Shown here: positions 7,098-16,260 of the stretch, piece by piece | How the letters are laid out: each line of letters opens with the position of its first letter | Position numbering within the stretch: position 1 is the stretch's first letter | Source of the DNA: Bradyrhizobium sp. AZCC 2262 | GTDB taxonomy: Bacteria; Pseudomonadota; Alphaproteobacteria; Rhizobiales; Xanthobacteraceae | NCBI RefSeq assembly: GCF_036924535.1 | Contig: NZ_JAZHRT010000001.1 | Span: forward strand, 868,001-932,000 | Direction of reading: 5' to 3' | DNA length: 64,000 nt | The notes under the pieces: model-generated | What the model saw: only the letters and a program-made list of their open reading frames with translations | What the model was told of the DNA's origin: nothing | Databases searched by the model: none | Translations under genes and position numbers: made by a program

Positions 7098-9487
7098 CAT
7101 CAGAACAGGAAAAATCTGAAACGCTTTCTGCTCTGGACCGTCCGAATTCCTATATCGGCAAGACGGTGCCACGGCCGAACCTTGACCGGCTGATGCAGGG
7201 GCGGGGGCTCTATGTCAGCGACATCCAGCTGCCGCGCATGGCACATGTCGTGTTTCTGCGCTCGCCGCACGCGCACGCGAAGATCAAGGGCATCGACGCC
7301 TCAGTGGCCAACCGGATGCCGGGAGTGATCGCCGTCGTTTCAGGCAAGGAACTCTCGACCGTCATCACGCCGTGGGTCGGCGTACTGTCGCATTTGAAGG
7401 GCCTCAAATCCGCCCCGCAAAGCGCCATCGCGGTTGACCGCGTGTGCTGGCAGGGCGAAGCGGTCACGGCCGTGGTGGCTAGCAGTCGCGCCCAGGCGGA
7501 GGACGCCGCGGAGCTTGTCTCGGTAGATTATGAGGAACTCGACGCTGTAACGGACATGCGCACCGCACTTGATCCAGCTACAGCGGTGATCCACGCCTCG
7601 CTCGGCGACAACCTGGCCTTTGAGCGCAATCACGATTCCGGCGCCGTCGATCAGGCCTTTGCCGAATCCGACGAGGTGGTGGAAGCAGAGTTTGTTTTCG
7701 GGCGGCACACCGGAGTGACACTCGAACCGCGCGCGGTGGTAGCCGACTGGAACGCCGCGGAAGCGAGACTGATCATCTATCAAGGGACGCAAGCGCCGCA
7801 TATGGTGCAAAATATTGCGGCGCTTCATCTCGGTGTGAAGGAATCGCAGGTTCGCGTGGTCTGCAAGGACGTCGGCGGCTCCTTCGGTATCAAGGTTCAC
7901 ATTTATGCCGACGAGATGGCGACTTATGCGCTGTCCAAGCTGCTGCGGCGTCCGGTCAAATTCGTCGCCGACCGGGTCGAGAGCTTCAATACCGATATTC
8001 ATGCCCGCGACCATCGTTGCAAGGGAAAGATCGGCGTCAAGCGCGACGGCACTATCACGGCATTCGAGATCGACGATCTCACGGGAATCGGGCCCTATTC
8101 GATGTACCCGCGCACCAGCGCGATCGAAGCCAATCAGGTCGTCAATCTCGTCGGTGGTCCCTACCTGACCAGAAATTATCGTGCCCGGGCCCGCGTCGTG
8201 TTCCAGAACAAGAACGTGATGTGCCAGTACCGCGCTGTTGGCCATCCGATCGCCTGCTCGGTGACGGAAGGCCTGGTCGATCTGGCGGCCATGAAGATCG
8301 GCATGGACCCGATCGAGATCCGCCGCCGCAATCTGATTGCCGATGACGCTTACCCCTGCGCTTCGCCGTCAGGCTTGCGCTTCGAACAACTGTCGCACCA
8401 TGCAGCGCTCGCCAAGCTCGTCAAGATGATGGACTACGACGCGTTGCGCGCCGAGCAGACCGACCTGCGAGCGAAGAACATCCATCGTGGCATCGGCATC
8501 GCCAGTTTTATAGAGGTCACCAATCCCAGTGCGGCGTTCTATGGCGTCGGTGGTGCGAAGATATCCTCGCAGGATGGCGTTGCGGTGCGGCTGGACGCGC
8601 AGGGGTCAGTGATCTGCCAAACGAGTATCACCGAACAGGGGCAAGGATCGGAATCGCTCACCGCGCAGATCGTTGGAAGCGTACTCGGCGTCTCGATGGA
8701 TCGCGTCCGCGTGATCCTCGGCGATACTGACAATACGCCGTATGGCGGAGGCACCTGGGCCTCGCGCGGCGCTGGTATCGGTGGGGAAGCCGCGCTTCAA
8801 GCTGCCAAGGTACTGCGCAAAAACATCCTCGACGTGGCGGCCGCCGTCCTGCAATCAACGTCAGGGGAACTCGACATTGTCAACAATGGCGTTGTGAATG
8901 CCGTCGATGGTACGCCGCGGATCGATTTGAGCGAGCTCGCGCGCATTGTCTATTTTCGTCCCGATACGCTGCCGCCGGGCATTCAGCCCGAGTTTATGGC
9001 TACCAGGCACTTTGTCCCGCGCGAATACCCATTCGCCTTCACCAACGGCGTTCAGGCGTCGTGGCTGGAAGTCGATGTCGATACCGGCTTCGTGAAGCTC
9101 CTCAAGCACTGGGTGGTCGAGGATTGCGGCACCATCATTAATCCGCAACTGGTCGACGAGCAGATCAGGGGTGGCGTGGTACAGGGCCTTGGCGCGGCGC
9201 TGTTCGAGAAATGCGTGTATGACGAACGTGGCCAGCTCACCAACGCCAACATGGCCGATTATCTGGTTCCGATGTCCGGTGAAATGCCTGACATCGATGT
9301 CGGGCATGTGGTTTCGCCGACCTTGGAATCGGAACTGGGTGCGAAAGGGGCAGGCGAGGCTGGCACGGCGGGTGCCGCGGCGGCCGTAACCAATGCGGTC
9401 AACGACGCGCTGCGGCCGTTTGGGACAATCATCACGGAAATTCCGCTGACGCCTCAGGTTATCCTGACTGCCTTGGGTCGAATATAA
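7094..9487 (+). CDS. Molybdopterin-binding large subunit, xanthine dehydrogenase family
   Basis: The 797-residue protein begins MTSEQEKSETLS at an ATG overlapping the previous stop; the frame upstream of it belongs to the small subunit. The ald_Xan_dh_C domain (about residues 25-140) is followed by the Mo-cofactor domain with KDVGGSFGIKVHIYADE, SITEQGQGSES and the catalytic-Glu motif GAKGAGEAGTAG (Glu near residue 755). CQYRAVGHP stands where aerobic CO dehydrogenase has its Cys-containing active-site loop, so this is not CODH. It probably hydroxylates an aldehyde or N-heteroaromatic compound in the cytoplasm. Confidence 0.92.
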   Translation: MTSEQEKSETLSALDRPNSYIGKTVPRPNLDRLMQGRGLYVSDIQLPRMAHVVFLRSPHAHAKIKGIDASVANRMPGVIAVVSGKELSTVITPWVGVLSHLKGLKSAPQSAIAVDRVCWQGEAVTAVVASSRAQAEDAAELVSVDYEELDAVTDMRTALDPATAVIHASLGDNLAFERNHDSGAVDQAFAESDEVVEAEFVFGRHTGVTLEPRAVVADWNAAEARLIIYQGTQAPHMVQNIAALHLGVKESQVRVVCKDVGGSFGIKVHIYADEMATYALSKLLRRPVKFVADRVESFNTDIHARDHRCKGKIGVKRDGTITAFEIDDLTGIGPYSMYPRTSAIEANQVVNLVGGPYLTRNYRARARVVFQNKNVMCQYRAVGHPIACSVTEGLVDLAAMKIGMDPIEIRRRNLIADDAYPCASPSGLRFEQLSHHAALAKLVKMMDYDALRAEQTDLRAKNIHRGIGIASFIEVTNPSAAFYGVGGAKISSQDGVAVRLDAQGSVICQTSITEQGQGSESLTAQIVGSVLGVSMDRVRVILGDTDNTPYGGGTWASRGAGIGGEAALQAAKVLRKNILDVAAAVLQSTSGELDIVNNGVVNAVDGTPRIDLSELARIVYFRPDTLPPGIQPEFMATRHFVPREYPFAFTNGVQASWLEVDVDTGFVKLLKHWVVEDCGTIINPQLVDEQIRGGVVQGLGAALFEKCVYDERGQLTNANMADYLVPMSGEMPDIDVGHVVSPTLESELGAKGAGEAGTAGAAAAVTNAVNDALRPFGTIITEIPLTPQVILTALGRI

Positions 9488-9528
9488 TACGACGGTGACA
9501 GGATCGATCAAACAGAGCGAGAAGACAT

Positions 9529-10344
9529 ATGGACCAAGCCCAACGCGCCGTGCAGACCGAGTCCAACGAGGTCCTCTACGACGTGGCCGATCATATCGCC
9601 ATCATCACGCTCAACGCACCCGAGCGCATGAATACGATTTCAGGTCCCATGTTGAATAATCTGACGCGGCTACTCATCAAGGCAAACGAGGATCGCGACG
9701 TTCGCTGCGTCATCCTTACCGGCAATGGGCGTGCATTTTGTGCCGGTCTGGATTTGCGTAAGGAGCGCAGCGGGGATGGCCTCAGTTCGGCTTCGTCAGC
9801 GACTTCGCTGGACCTGCGCAACACGCCGCCGACCGTTTTGCAGGCCATGGACAAGCCGACGATTTGCGCCGTGAATGGCGGAGCCGCGGGATACGGCATG
9901 GATACGGCGCTCGGCTGCGATATTCGCATCATGGCGGAATCGTCAAAGCTGGCGGCCGCCTTCGCCAAGCGCGGCGTGGTGCCGGAATCAGGCGGTACGT
10001 GGTTTCTGCCGCGCATGATCGGCTGGGCCAAGGCATCCGAGCTGATCTTCACCGGCCGCACGCTCTCGGCGCGGGAAGCCCTCGACTGGGGGCTTGCCAA
10101 CGAGGTCGTGCCGGATGCAGCCCTGATGGGACGGGCGCGCGAGGTGGCACGCGAGATCGCGGCCAACGCGCCGCTGGCGGTCCAGGCCGCCAAGCGCATG
10201 ATGCGGATGGGGCTCAACGAAACGTTTCCCGATCATGTGCATCACGTCTATCTGCAACTCCTGCCGCTGTTCAAGACGCGGGACATGCAGGAAGGCGTCA
10301 AAGCATTCATGGAGAAGCGAGAACCGAAGTTCGAAGGGCGTTAA
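9529..10344 (+). CDS. Enoyl-CoA hydratase/isomerase family protein
   Basis: The 271-residue crotonase-fold protein has the oxyanion-hole segments GRAFCAGLDL and INGGAAGYG-like VNGGAAGYGMDTALGCD. The region with the usual catalytic acids reads FAKRGVVPESGGTWFLPR, which keeps the Glu of the PESG motif. The gene starts 41 nt after the molybdenum hydroxylase large subunit on the same strand and is probably co-transcribed. It suggests that ring-derived acids in this island are processed as CoA thioesters. It is convergent with the alcohol dehydrogenase 12 nt away. Confidence 0.88.
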   Translation: MDQAQRAVQTESNEVLYDVADHIAIITLNAPERMNTISGPMLNNLTRLLIKANEDRDVRCVILTGNGRAFCAGLDLRKERSGDGLSSASSATSLDLRNTPPTVLQAMDKPTICAVNGGAAGYGMDTALGCDIRIMAESSKLAAAFAKRGVVPESGGTWFLPRMIGWAKASELIFTGRTLSAREALDWGLANEVVPDAALMGRAREVAREIAANAPLAVQAAKRMMRMGLNETFPDHVHHVYLQLLPLFKTRDMQEGVKAFMEKREPKFEGR

Positions 10345-10356
10345 TTGCCGTTCGCG

Positions 10357-11511
10357 CTATTCGGCCGCTGCACTCGCGATCGCGCCCGCCTGCCGGTTGG
10401 TCACAACCACCTTGATCGCATCTTCGACGCGCTCGCGGGCATATCGCAGCGCGGTCGGCAAATCGGCCAGCGGAAACGTGTGAGTATGGATTTTCGTAGC
10501 GTCGAAGCGCTTTTCCGCCATCAGCGCCATGGCGCGGCGGGTGGCGCTGCGGCCTTCGCCACGAATTCCGTAGGCATAGATATTGTTCTTCACGAGATGC
10601 GCGAGATCCATCGTGACTGGATCGTGCGGAAACGCGGCGAGGCAGATTTTCCCGCCGCGATTGGTCATGTGAATGGCCTGATCGATCGTTGCTTCGGTGC
10701 CGGCGCATTCGACCACGTAGTCTGCGCCGATGCCGCCGGTGAGTTGCCTGACCACCTCAACTGCGTCCTCGTCGTTGACATTGATGACACGGTCGGCGCC
10801 AAGTTCCCGGCCGATCGCCAGCCTTCTGTTGCGCGTCCCTGTCAGGATGACCGGGCTGGCGCCGAGCGCCTTGGCCACGGCCACCGCGAGTAGTCCGATC
10901 GGCCCCGGACCGATCACCACGACGCTCTCGCCGGCCACCAACCCTCCCAACTCCGTCAGCCCATACATCGAGGTACCCGCGGTGACGACCAGCGTCGCCT
11001 CGGCGTCGCTCATGGTGTCGGGCACCCGCGCCAGCGTGTTGATGTGATTGACGGCGTATTCGGCAAAGCCGCCGTCTGTCGTGAAGCCGTTTGCGCGATG
11101 GCCCTTCTCCGGCTTCCCGTAATTCAGACATGACGTATACATGCCCTGGCGGCAGCGCTTGCACTGGCCGCAGCCGGCGTGGATTTCCACGCTGATCCGC
11201 TCACCGATCTCGAATTCGTCGACGTCGGGCCCGAGCGCGGCGACCGTGCCCATATACTCGTGGCCCGGCGTGAAATTCTTGTTGAAGGGCAAGCCACCTT
11301 CAATGCTGGCCGGCGATCCCGAATGAATGATTTCGAGATCAGTGGCGCAGATCGCGACGGCATCGATCCGGATCAGAACTTCGGCGCGTGAAGGAACGGG
11401 CACAGGTTTTTCAAGCAGCAAGAGCTGGTCCGGGTCGCCCAGCACCCAGGCCTTCATCCGGTCGGGAATGGGAAGTGCGGGCGATGTCTTCACGCCTGGA
11501 GGTTGGTACAT
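10357..11511 (-). CDS. Zinc-dependent alcohol dehydrogenase family protein
   Basis: This 384-residue MDR-family protein shows the catalytic zinc ligands (Cys in AICATDLEI, His in TPGHEYMGTV), the structural-zinc lobe CGQCKRCRQGMYTSC, and the Rossmann motif VVIGPGPIGLLAVAVAKALG. It should oxidise an alcohol (or reduce the aldehyde) with NAD(P). The N terminus is unusually long for the family by about 20 residues; a start at the Met in PDRMKAWVLG would remove it. It faces the flavin/molybdenum island convergently and lies divergent to the ABC operon at 11698. Confidence 0.88.
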   Translation of the reverse strand: MYQPPGVKTSPALPIPDRMKAWVLGDPDQLLLLEKPVPVPSRAEVLIRIDAVAICATDLEIIHSGSPASIEGGLPFNKNFTPGHEYMGTVAALGPDVDEFEIGERISVEIHAGCGQCKRCRQGMYTSCLNYGKPEKGHRANGFTTDGGFAEYAVNHINTLARVPDTMSDAEATLVVTAGTSMYGLTELGGLVAGESVVVIGPGPIGLLAVAVAKALGASPVILTGTRNRRLAIGRELGADRVINVNDEDAVEVVRQLTGGIGADYVVECAGTEATIDQAIHMTNRGGKICLAAFPHDPVTMDLAHLVKNNIYAYGIRGEGRSATRRAMALMAEKRFDATKIHTHTFPLADLPTALRYARERVEDAIKVVVTNRQAGAIASAAAE

Positions 11512-11697
11512 GAGTCTCTCCTCTAGCGCCGGATGCTACCGGAAATCGCTGGCCAGCGAAATTGCGGGAGGCCGCTAGCGTCGTGTAGGTTTGCTGCATA
11601 GCAAAAAACGCCTTGTCGCAAAACCTTCATACGCGGCCTATACTTGCACACCGGTCGGTGATGAGATCGTCAATTGCCGCCTAAACCGGAGTGCTCC

Positions 11698-12705
11698 ATG
11701 AAGACCGTCCGTTTTGTTCTTGCCTTGCTGGCGCTGTCGCTGATCGCGCCCTGGCAGTCCGCCAAAGCGGCCGACGTCATCTGCTACAATTGCCCGCCGG
11801 AATGGGCGGACTGGGCTTCGATGCTTAAGGCGATCAAGGCCGATCTCAACTATGATATTCCGCACGACAACAAGAATTCCGGTCAGGCGCTGGCTCAGAT
11901 ACTCGCCGAGAAGAGCAACCCGGTCGGCGATATCGGCTATTTCGGCGTTACCTTCGGCATGAAGGCCAAAGCGCAGGATGCGCTCGAGCCTTATAAGCCG
12001 GCGAAATGGGACCAGGTCCCCGCCGGCCTGAAGGATGCCGACGGCTACTGGACGACGATTCATTCCGGCACGCTTGGCCTGTTCGTCAACAAGGACGCGC
12101 TCGGCGGCAAGCCGGTGCCGGCCTGCTGGGAGGATCTGCTGAAGCCCGACTATAAGGGTATGGTCGGTTATCTCGATCCGTCCTCGGCCGCGGTTGGGTA
12201 TGTCGGTGCGGTCGCGATCAATCTGGCGCTCGGCGGCTCCGAAGCAAACTTCGATCCCGCGATCAATTTCTTCAAGGACCTGCGGAAGAACGATCCGATC
12301 GTTCCCAAGCAGACTTCCTACGCCCGAGTTGTCTCCGGCGAGATGCCGATTCTGTTCGACTATGATTTCAACGCCTATCGCGCGAAATATTCGGAAAAGG
12401 GCAATTTTGAATTCGTGATCCCCTGCGAAGGATCGGTAGTGTTTCCCTACGTCGTCGGCCTCGTCAAGAACGCGCCTGACAAGGACAAGGCCAAGAAGGT
12501 GCTGGATTATCTTTTGTCCGACAAGGGACAGGCGATCTGGACCAACGCCTATCTCCGTCCGGCGCGGCCGATCGACCTGCCGGAGGCGGTGAAGAAGAAA
12601 TTCCTGCCTGACAGCGACTATGCGCGCGCGAAGAATGTCGACTGGGGCCAGATGGAAAACGTGCAAAAAGGCTTTGTCGACCGCTATCTCGCCGAGGTCC
12701 GCTGA
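11698..12705 (+). CDS. Periplasmic substrate-binding protein of an Fe3+/putrescine-type ABC importer
   Basis: The 335-residue precursor starts MKTVRFVLALLALSLIAP with a Sec signal peptide cleaved around AKAA. The mature protein is a type II periplasmic binding protein (family 1) with WTTIHSGTLGLFVNKDAL and the C-terminal YLLSDKGQAIW motif common to Fe3+, 2-aminoethylphosphonate and polyamine binders. A Cys pair lies close to the mature N terminus (CYNCPP), perhaps a disulfide. The upstream frame is not coding. It heads a five-gene operon that ends in a phosphodiesterase, so an organophosphate ligand is plausible but unproven. Confidence 0.88.
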   Translation: MKTVRFVLALLALSLIAPWQSAKAADVICYNCPPEWADWASMLKAIKADLNYDIPHDNKNSGQALAQILAEKSNPVGDIGYFGVTFGMKAKAQDALEPYKPAKWDQVPAGLKDADGYWTTIHSGTLGLFVNKDALGGKPVPACWEDLLKPDYKGMVGYLDPSSAAVGYVGAVAINLALGGSEANFDPAINFFKDLRKNDPIVPKQTSYARVVSGEMPILFDYDFNAYRAKYSEKGNFEFVIPCEGSVVFPYVVGLVKNAPDKDKAKKVLDYLLSDKGQAIWTNAYLRPARPIDLPEAVKKKFLPDSDYARAKNVDWGQMENVQKGFVDRYLAEVR

Positions 12706-12742
12706 GGCAATATGGCGCCTCTGGCCGGGGCGCTATCTTCTG

Positions 12743-13558
12743 ATGTCACATAGATCTTTTGTCTGGTTATGCCTGCTGCCGCTTGCGGTGGCGACGGTGG
12801 CGTTCTTTCTGCTGCCGATGGCACGGCTTGTCGTGACCGGCGCGGAAGGCCCGCAGGGACTCGCGGGATATCTCGCGATCCTGACCGAGCCACGTTACCG
12901 TGCGACGCTAATCAACACCGTGCTACTTGCCACCGCGACCACCATTGTGACCCTGATCGTGGCGACAATCGCCGGAATGTTCCTGCAACGGCATCGTTTC
13001 CCGGGTCGTGCCGTTCTGATCGCGATGCTGACCTTTCCGCTGGCGTTTCCCGGTGTGGTGGTCGGCTTCCTGATCATTCTCCTCGCCGGGCGACAGGGCT
13101 TGATCGGCGATTTCTCCAACCGGCTGTTTGGCGAGAAGCTGGTCTTCGCCTATTCGATCTACGGCCTGTTTCTTGGATATCTGTATTTCTCCATCCCGCG
13201 CGTCATTCTCACCATCATGGCCGCGGTGCAGAAACTCGATATCGGCCTGGAAGAAGCCGCGCGTTCGCTCGGCGCGAGCCCGTGGGCGGTGCAGCGCGAT
13301 GTCGTGCTGCCGGCGCTGGCGCCGGCCTTCGTTGCCTCCGGCGCCATTGCGTTTGCGACCGCGATGGGTGCGTTCGGCACGGCGTTTACGCTGGCGACGA
13401 ACATCGATGTATTGCCGATGCTGATTTATACCGAATTCACGCTAGCCGCGAACTTCTCGATCTCGGCCGCGCTGTCGGTCGGGCTTGGCATCATCACCTG
13501 GTTTATTCTTGCGCTTGCTCGCTCCTTCAGCGGAAGCGCCGTTGCGGCGGCTGGATAA
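12743..13558 (+). CDS. ABC transporter permease (first subunit)
   Basis: The 271-residue membrane protein starts MSHRSFVWLCLLPLAVA and has about six transmembrane segments. The ATPase-contact EAA loop is EEAARSLGASPWAVQRDVVLP. It belongs to the Pot/Fbp/Phn permease family. The start at 12743 was chosen because the open frame before it overlaps the binding-protein gene and lacks membrane character. The next permease follows after 4 nt. Confidence 0.88.
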   Translation: MSHRSFVWLCLLPLAVATVAFFLLPMARLVVTGAEGPQGLAGYLAILTEPRYRATLINTVLLATATTIVTLIVATIAGMFLQRHRFPGRAVLIAMLTFPLAFPGVVVGFLIILLAGRQGLIGDFSNRLFGEKLVFAYSIYGLFLGYLYFSIPRVILTIMAAVQKLDIGLEEAARSLGASPWAVQRDVVLPALAPAFVASGAIAFATAMGAFGTAFTLATNIDVLPMLIYTEFTLAANFSISAALSVGLGIITWFILALARSFSGSAVAAAG

Positions 13559-13562
13559 GACC

Positions 13563-14348
13563 ATGCGCGATCGGCTGATCTTCACCGGCCAATTCATCTT
13601 CACACTGCTCGTTGCCGCATTCCTGGTCGTCCCGGCGATCCTGTCGATTTCTGCCGGCGTGACCGTGAATTATTTCCGTGGCATCCAATCGGGCGTGACC
13701 CTGCAATGGGTCGTGCAGGTATGGGAGCTCTATGCCGGCACCATCCTGCTGTCATTCGTGGTTGCATTTGCGACGCTTGCAGTAACGCTCGCCGTGGGCG
13801 TTCCAGCCGCCTATGCCTTGCATGTGCGGGGAGGGCGGCTGTCGCGGATCGTCGAGGAGATCATCACCCTGCCGTTGGCGATCCCCGGCCTGGCCATCGC
13901 GCTGGCGCTGCTCTTGACCTACGGAGGTTTCGGCGACTTTCGCCGCTCCTGGCTATTCATTCTCACGGGCCATGTCATCTTCACGATGCCCTTTATGGTG
14001 CGATCGGTTATGGCCGTGTTCGCGACAGTCGACATCAGGACGTTGGACGAGGGCGCGGCGTCGCTCGGTGCATCGCCGTGGCGGCGCTTCCGCGACGTGA
14101 TCGTGCCCAACGCTGCACCGGGGATATTGGCGGGCAGCCTGATGGTGGTGACGTTGTCGCTCGGTGAATTCAACCTGACCTGGATGCTTCACACGCCGTT
14201 GACCAAGACGCTGCCGATCGGGCTCGCTGATAGCTACGCCTCGATGCGGCTGGAAGTGGCCTCGGCCTATACGCTGATCTTCTTCGTGATGATCATTCCG
14301 CTGCTGGTTGTTATGCAATTGTTTGCCGAGAAGGAACAGAAGAGATGA
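13563..14348 (+). CDS. ABC transporter permease (second subunit)
   Basis: The 261-residue permease begins MRDRLIFTGQFIFTLLVAAF and shows six likely membrane spans with the EAA loop DEGAASLGASPWRRFRDVIVP. It pairs with the first permease to form the heterodimeric channel. Its stop overlaps the ATG of the ATPase gene (ATGA), which argues for coupled translation. Confidence 0.88.
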   Translation: MRDRLIFTGQFIFTLLVAAFLVVPAILSISAGVTVNYFRGIQSGVTLQWVVQVWELYAGTILLSFVVAFATLAVTLAVGVPAAYALHVRGGRLSRIVEEIITLPLAIPGLAIALALLLTYGGFGDFRRSWLFILTGHVIFTMPFMVRSVMAVFATVDIRTLDEGAASLGASPWRRFRDVIVPNAAPGILAGSLMVVTLSLGEFNLTWMLHTPLTKTLPIGLADSYASMRLEVASAYTLIFFVMIIPLLVVMQLFAEKEQKR

Positions 14349-15406
14349 GTGCGCAGGCCGGACACGGCGCTTCAGTGCATATCGAGGCCTGCGGCAAGAC
14401 GTTTACCGACGGAACACGCGCGCTCGAACCTGCAACACTTGACATCGCCCGTGGTGAAACGCTGGTGCTGCTCGGCCCCTCCGGCTGCGGCAAAACCACC
14501 ATGCTGCGCATCATCGCGGGGCTGGAAGTGGCCGATGCTGGCGGCAAGGTGCTATTCGACGGCAAGGACATGACGGCGGTGCCGATCGAGCGGCGCAACG
14601 TCGGCATGGTGTTTCAATCCTACGCTCTTTTCCCCAACATGACCGTATCGGACAATATCGGTTATGGTCTGAAAATCCGCGGGATACCAGCGAAGGAGCG
14701 GGCGGCACGCGTGGCGGAACTGGTGGCGCTGACCAATATCTCCGGGCTTGAGAACCGCCGCATCGACCAGCTTTCCGGCGGGCAGCGCCAGCGCGTCGCG
14801 CTGGCGCGCGCGGTAGCGATCCGGCCGGGCATCCTGTTGCTCGACGAGCCGTTGACGGCGCTCGACGCCGCGTTGCGCGACCGGCTGCGCGGCGAACTGA
14901 ACCGCCTGCTGCGTGCGCTGGGTATCACCACGATTTATGTGACCCACGATCAGTCAGAGGCCATGGAGCTCGGCGATCGCGTCGTCGTCATGCAGAAGGG
15001 AGCGATTGCACAGATCGGCACGCCGCGCGAGATCTACTTCACGCCGAAAAGTCGGTTTGTCGCCGAATTCATTGGCGCCGCGAATATTGTCGAAGCGGCG
15101 GTCGAGGACGGTCATCTCGTGTTACCGGGTGGACGGCAGCCGATTCAATGCGATGTGGACATGCCGGCGGCGGTCGCGATGATCCGCCCCGAAACCATCC
15201 GCGTGACGTCAACTGGAAGTGCGCCGCTGTCGGGCACCGTCGACAGCGTCAGCTTCATCGGTGACAGGCAACGGCTGGTCGTCAGTAGCGCGTCCGACAG
15301 GTTGCTCACGGTCGACGCGCCGAATACGCTTCGAGCCAGGCCAGGCGAACGGATCGGATTGTCGATTTCGCCGGACGCTGTCCGCCTGCTGCCGCCCGAG
15401 AGCTGA
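14345..15406 (+). CDS. ABC transporter ATP-binding protein (PotA/FbpC type)
   Basis: The 353-residue ATPase has Walker A GPSGCGKTT, the Q-loop in MVFQSYALFPNMTVSDN, signature QLSGGQRQRVALARA, Walker B GILLLDEPLTALDA and H-loop YVTHDQSEAM. The C-terminal third (about residues 240-350) is a TOBE regulatory domain, as in importers for Fe3+, polyamines and 2-aminoethylphosphonate. It is co-transcribed with the two permeases and the receptor. Confidence 0.93.
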   Translation: MSAQAGHGASVHIEACGKTFTDGTRALEPATLDIARGETLVLLGPSGCGKTTMLRIIAGLEVADAGGKVLFDGKDMTAVPIERRNVGMVFQSYALFPNMTVSDNIGYGLKIRGIPAKERAARVAELVALTNISGLENRRIDQLSGGQRQRVALARAVAIRPGILLLDEPLTALDAALRDRLRGELNRLLRALGITTIYVTHDQSEAMELGDRVVVMQKGAIAQIGTPREIYFTPKSRFVAEFIGAANIVEAAVEDGHLVLPGGRQPIQCDVDMPAAVAMIRPETIRVTSTGSAPLSGTVDSVSFIGDRQRLVVSSASDRLLTVDAPNTLRARPGERIGLSISPDAVRLLPPES

Positions 15407-15414
15407 GAGGGACG

Positions 15415-16254
15415 ATGTCGTCAAAGCCGGTTCATATTGCCCAGGTTTCCGACCTGCATATCAAGCCGCCGGGATCGCTTGCCTATGGCAGGGTCGATAC
15501 CGCCAAGGCGCTCGAGCGTTGTATCGCCACACTGAATGAATTCGATCCTGCACCCGATTTTGTGGTGATCTCCGGCGATCTCGCGGACACGCCGACAGCT
15601 GAGGAGTATCAATATCTCAAGCGGCTGCTGGCGCCACTCAAACCTCGGTTTGCCGGTATTCCCGGCAATCACGATTCGCGCGAGCTGATGCGTGCCGCGT
15701 TTCCTTCCGCTTCCTATGCCTTCGTGTCGGGGCCGCTCAATCAGAAGATCGAAGTCGCCGGGCTCGATCTGCTGTTGCTGGATTCAAGCGTGCATCGAAA
15801 GCCGCATGGCGAACTCGACGGGTCCACACTGCAGTGGCTCGACGGGATGCTGGCTTCGTCGTCCGACAGGCCGGCGCTCTTGTTTCTGCATCATCCGCCG
15901 TTCAAGGCAGGCATTTGGCACATGGACCGCCAAAATCTCCTCAACGCGGGCGATCTCGCGCCCATCGTGCGCCGTCATCCCCGCGTGCAGCTGATCGCAA
16001 CGGGGCATGTCCATCGCGCGGCATTGACCATGTTTGCGGGCGTGCCGACCACGATCTGCCCGGCCCCGAATCATGCCGTCGATCTCGATCTGGCCGAACT
16101 GCGCGAACCTTCCTTCAAGGTCGAGCCGCCCGCCTTTCACCTCCATAGCTGGTTTCCAGGCGAGGGGCTCGGCACTGTCGTGACCCATCAGGTGCCGATA
16201 GGCGAGTTCGATGGGCCACATCCATTCTTCGGAGCGGATGGAAAGCTGCTATAG
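15415..16254 (+). CDS. Class III metallophosphodiesterase (CpdA/GpdQ type)
   Basis: The 279-residue protein has all five metallophosphoesterase blocks: VSDLHIK, ISGDLAD, IPGNHDS, FLHHPPFK and TGHVHRA. No signal peptide is present, so it is cytoplasmic. The family hydrolyses cAMP, glycerophosphodiesters or other phosphodiesters with two metal ions. It starts 9 nt after the ATPase gene with a GAGAGGG ribosome binding site, so the importer and hydrolase probably form one uptake-and-cleavage unit. A GpdQ-like role on imported phosphodiesters fits better than a signalling role, but this is inferred from the operon. Confidence 0.88.
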   Translation: MSSKPVHIAQVSDLHIKPPGSLAYGRVDTAKALERCIATLNEFDPAPDFVVISGDLADTPTAEEYQYLKRLLAPLKPRFAGIPGNHDSRELMRAAFPSASYAFVSGPLNQKIEVAGLDLLLLDSSVHRKPHGELDGSTLQWLDGMLASSSDRPALLFLHHPPFKAGIWHMDRQNLLNAGDLAPIVRRHPRVQLIATGHVHRAALTMFAGVPTTICPAPNHAVDLDLAELREPSFKVEPPAFHLHSWFPGEGLGTVVTHQVPIGEFDGPHPFFGADGKLL

Positions 16255-16260
16255 GGCTCG

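Noticed and set aside
6612..9487. Possible aerobic CO dehydrogenase
   Set aside because: The large subunit lacks the CODH active-site Cys loop, having CQYRAVGHP there, so only the general molybdenum hydroxylase family is supported.
11590..11605. TTTGCT-GCAT-AGCAAA palindrome between divergent operons
   Set aside because: Could be an operator, but there is no adjacent regulator and the arms are short, so I do not call it a feature.
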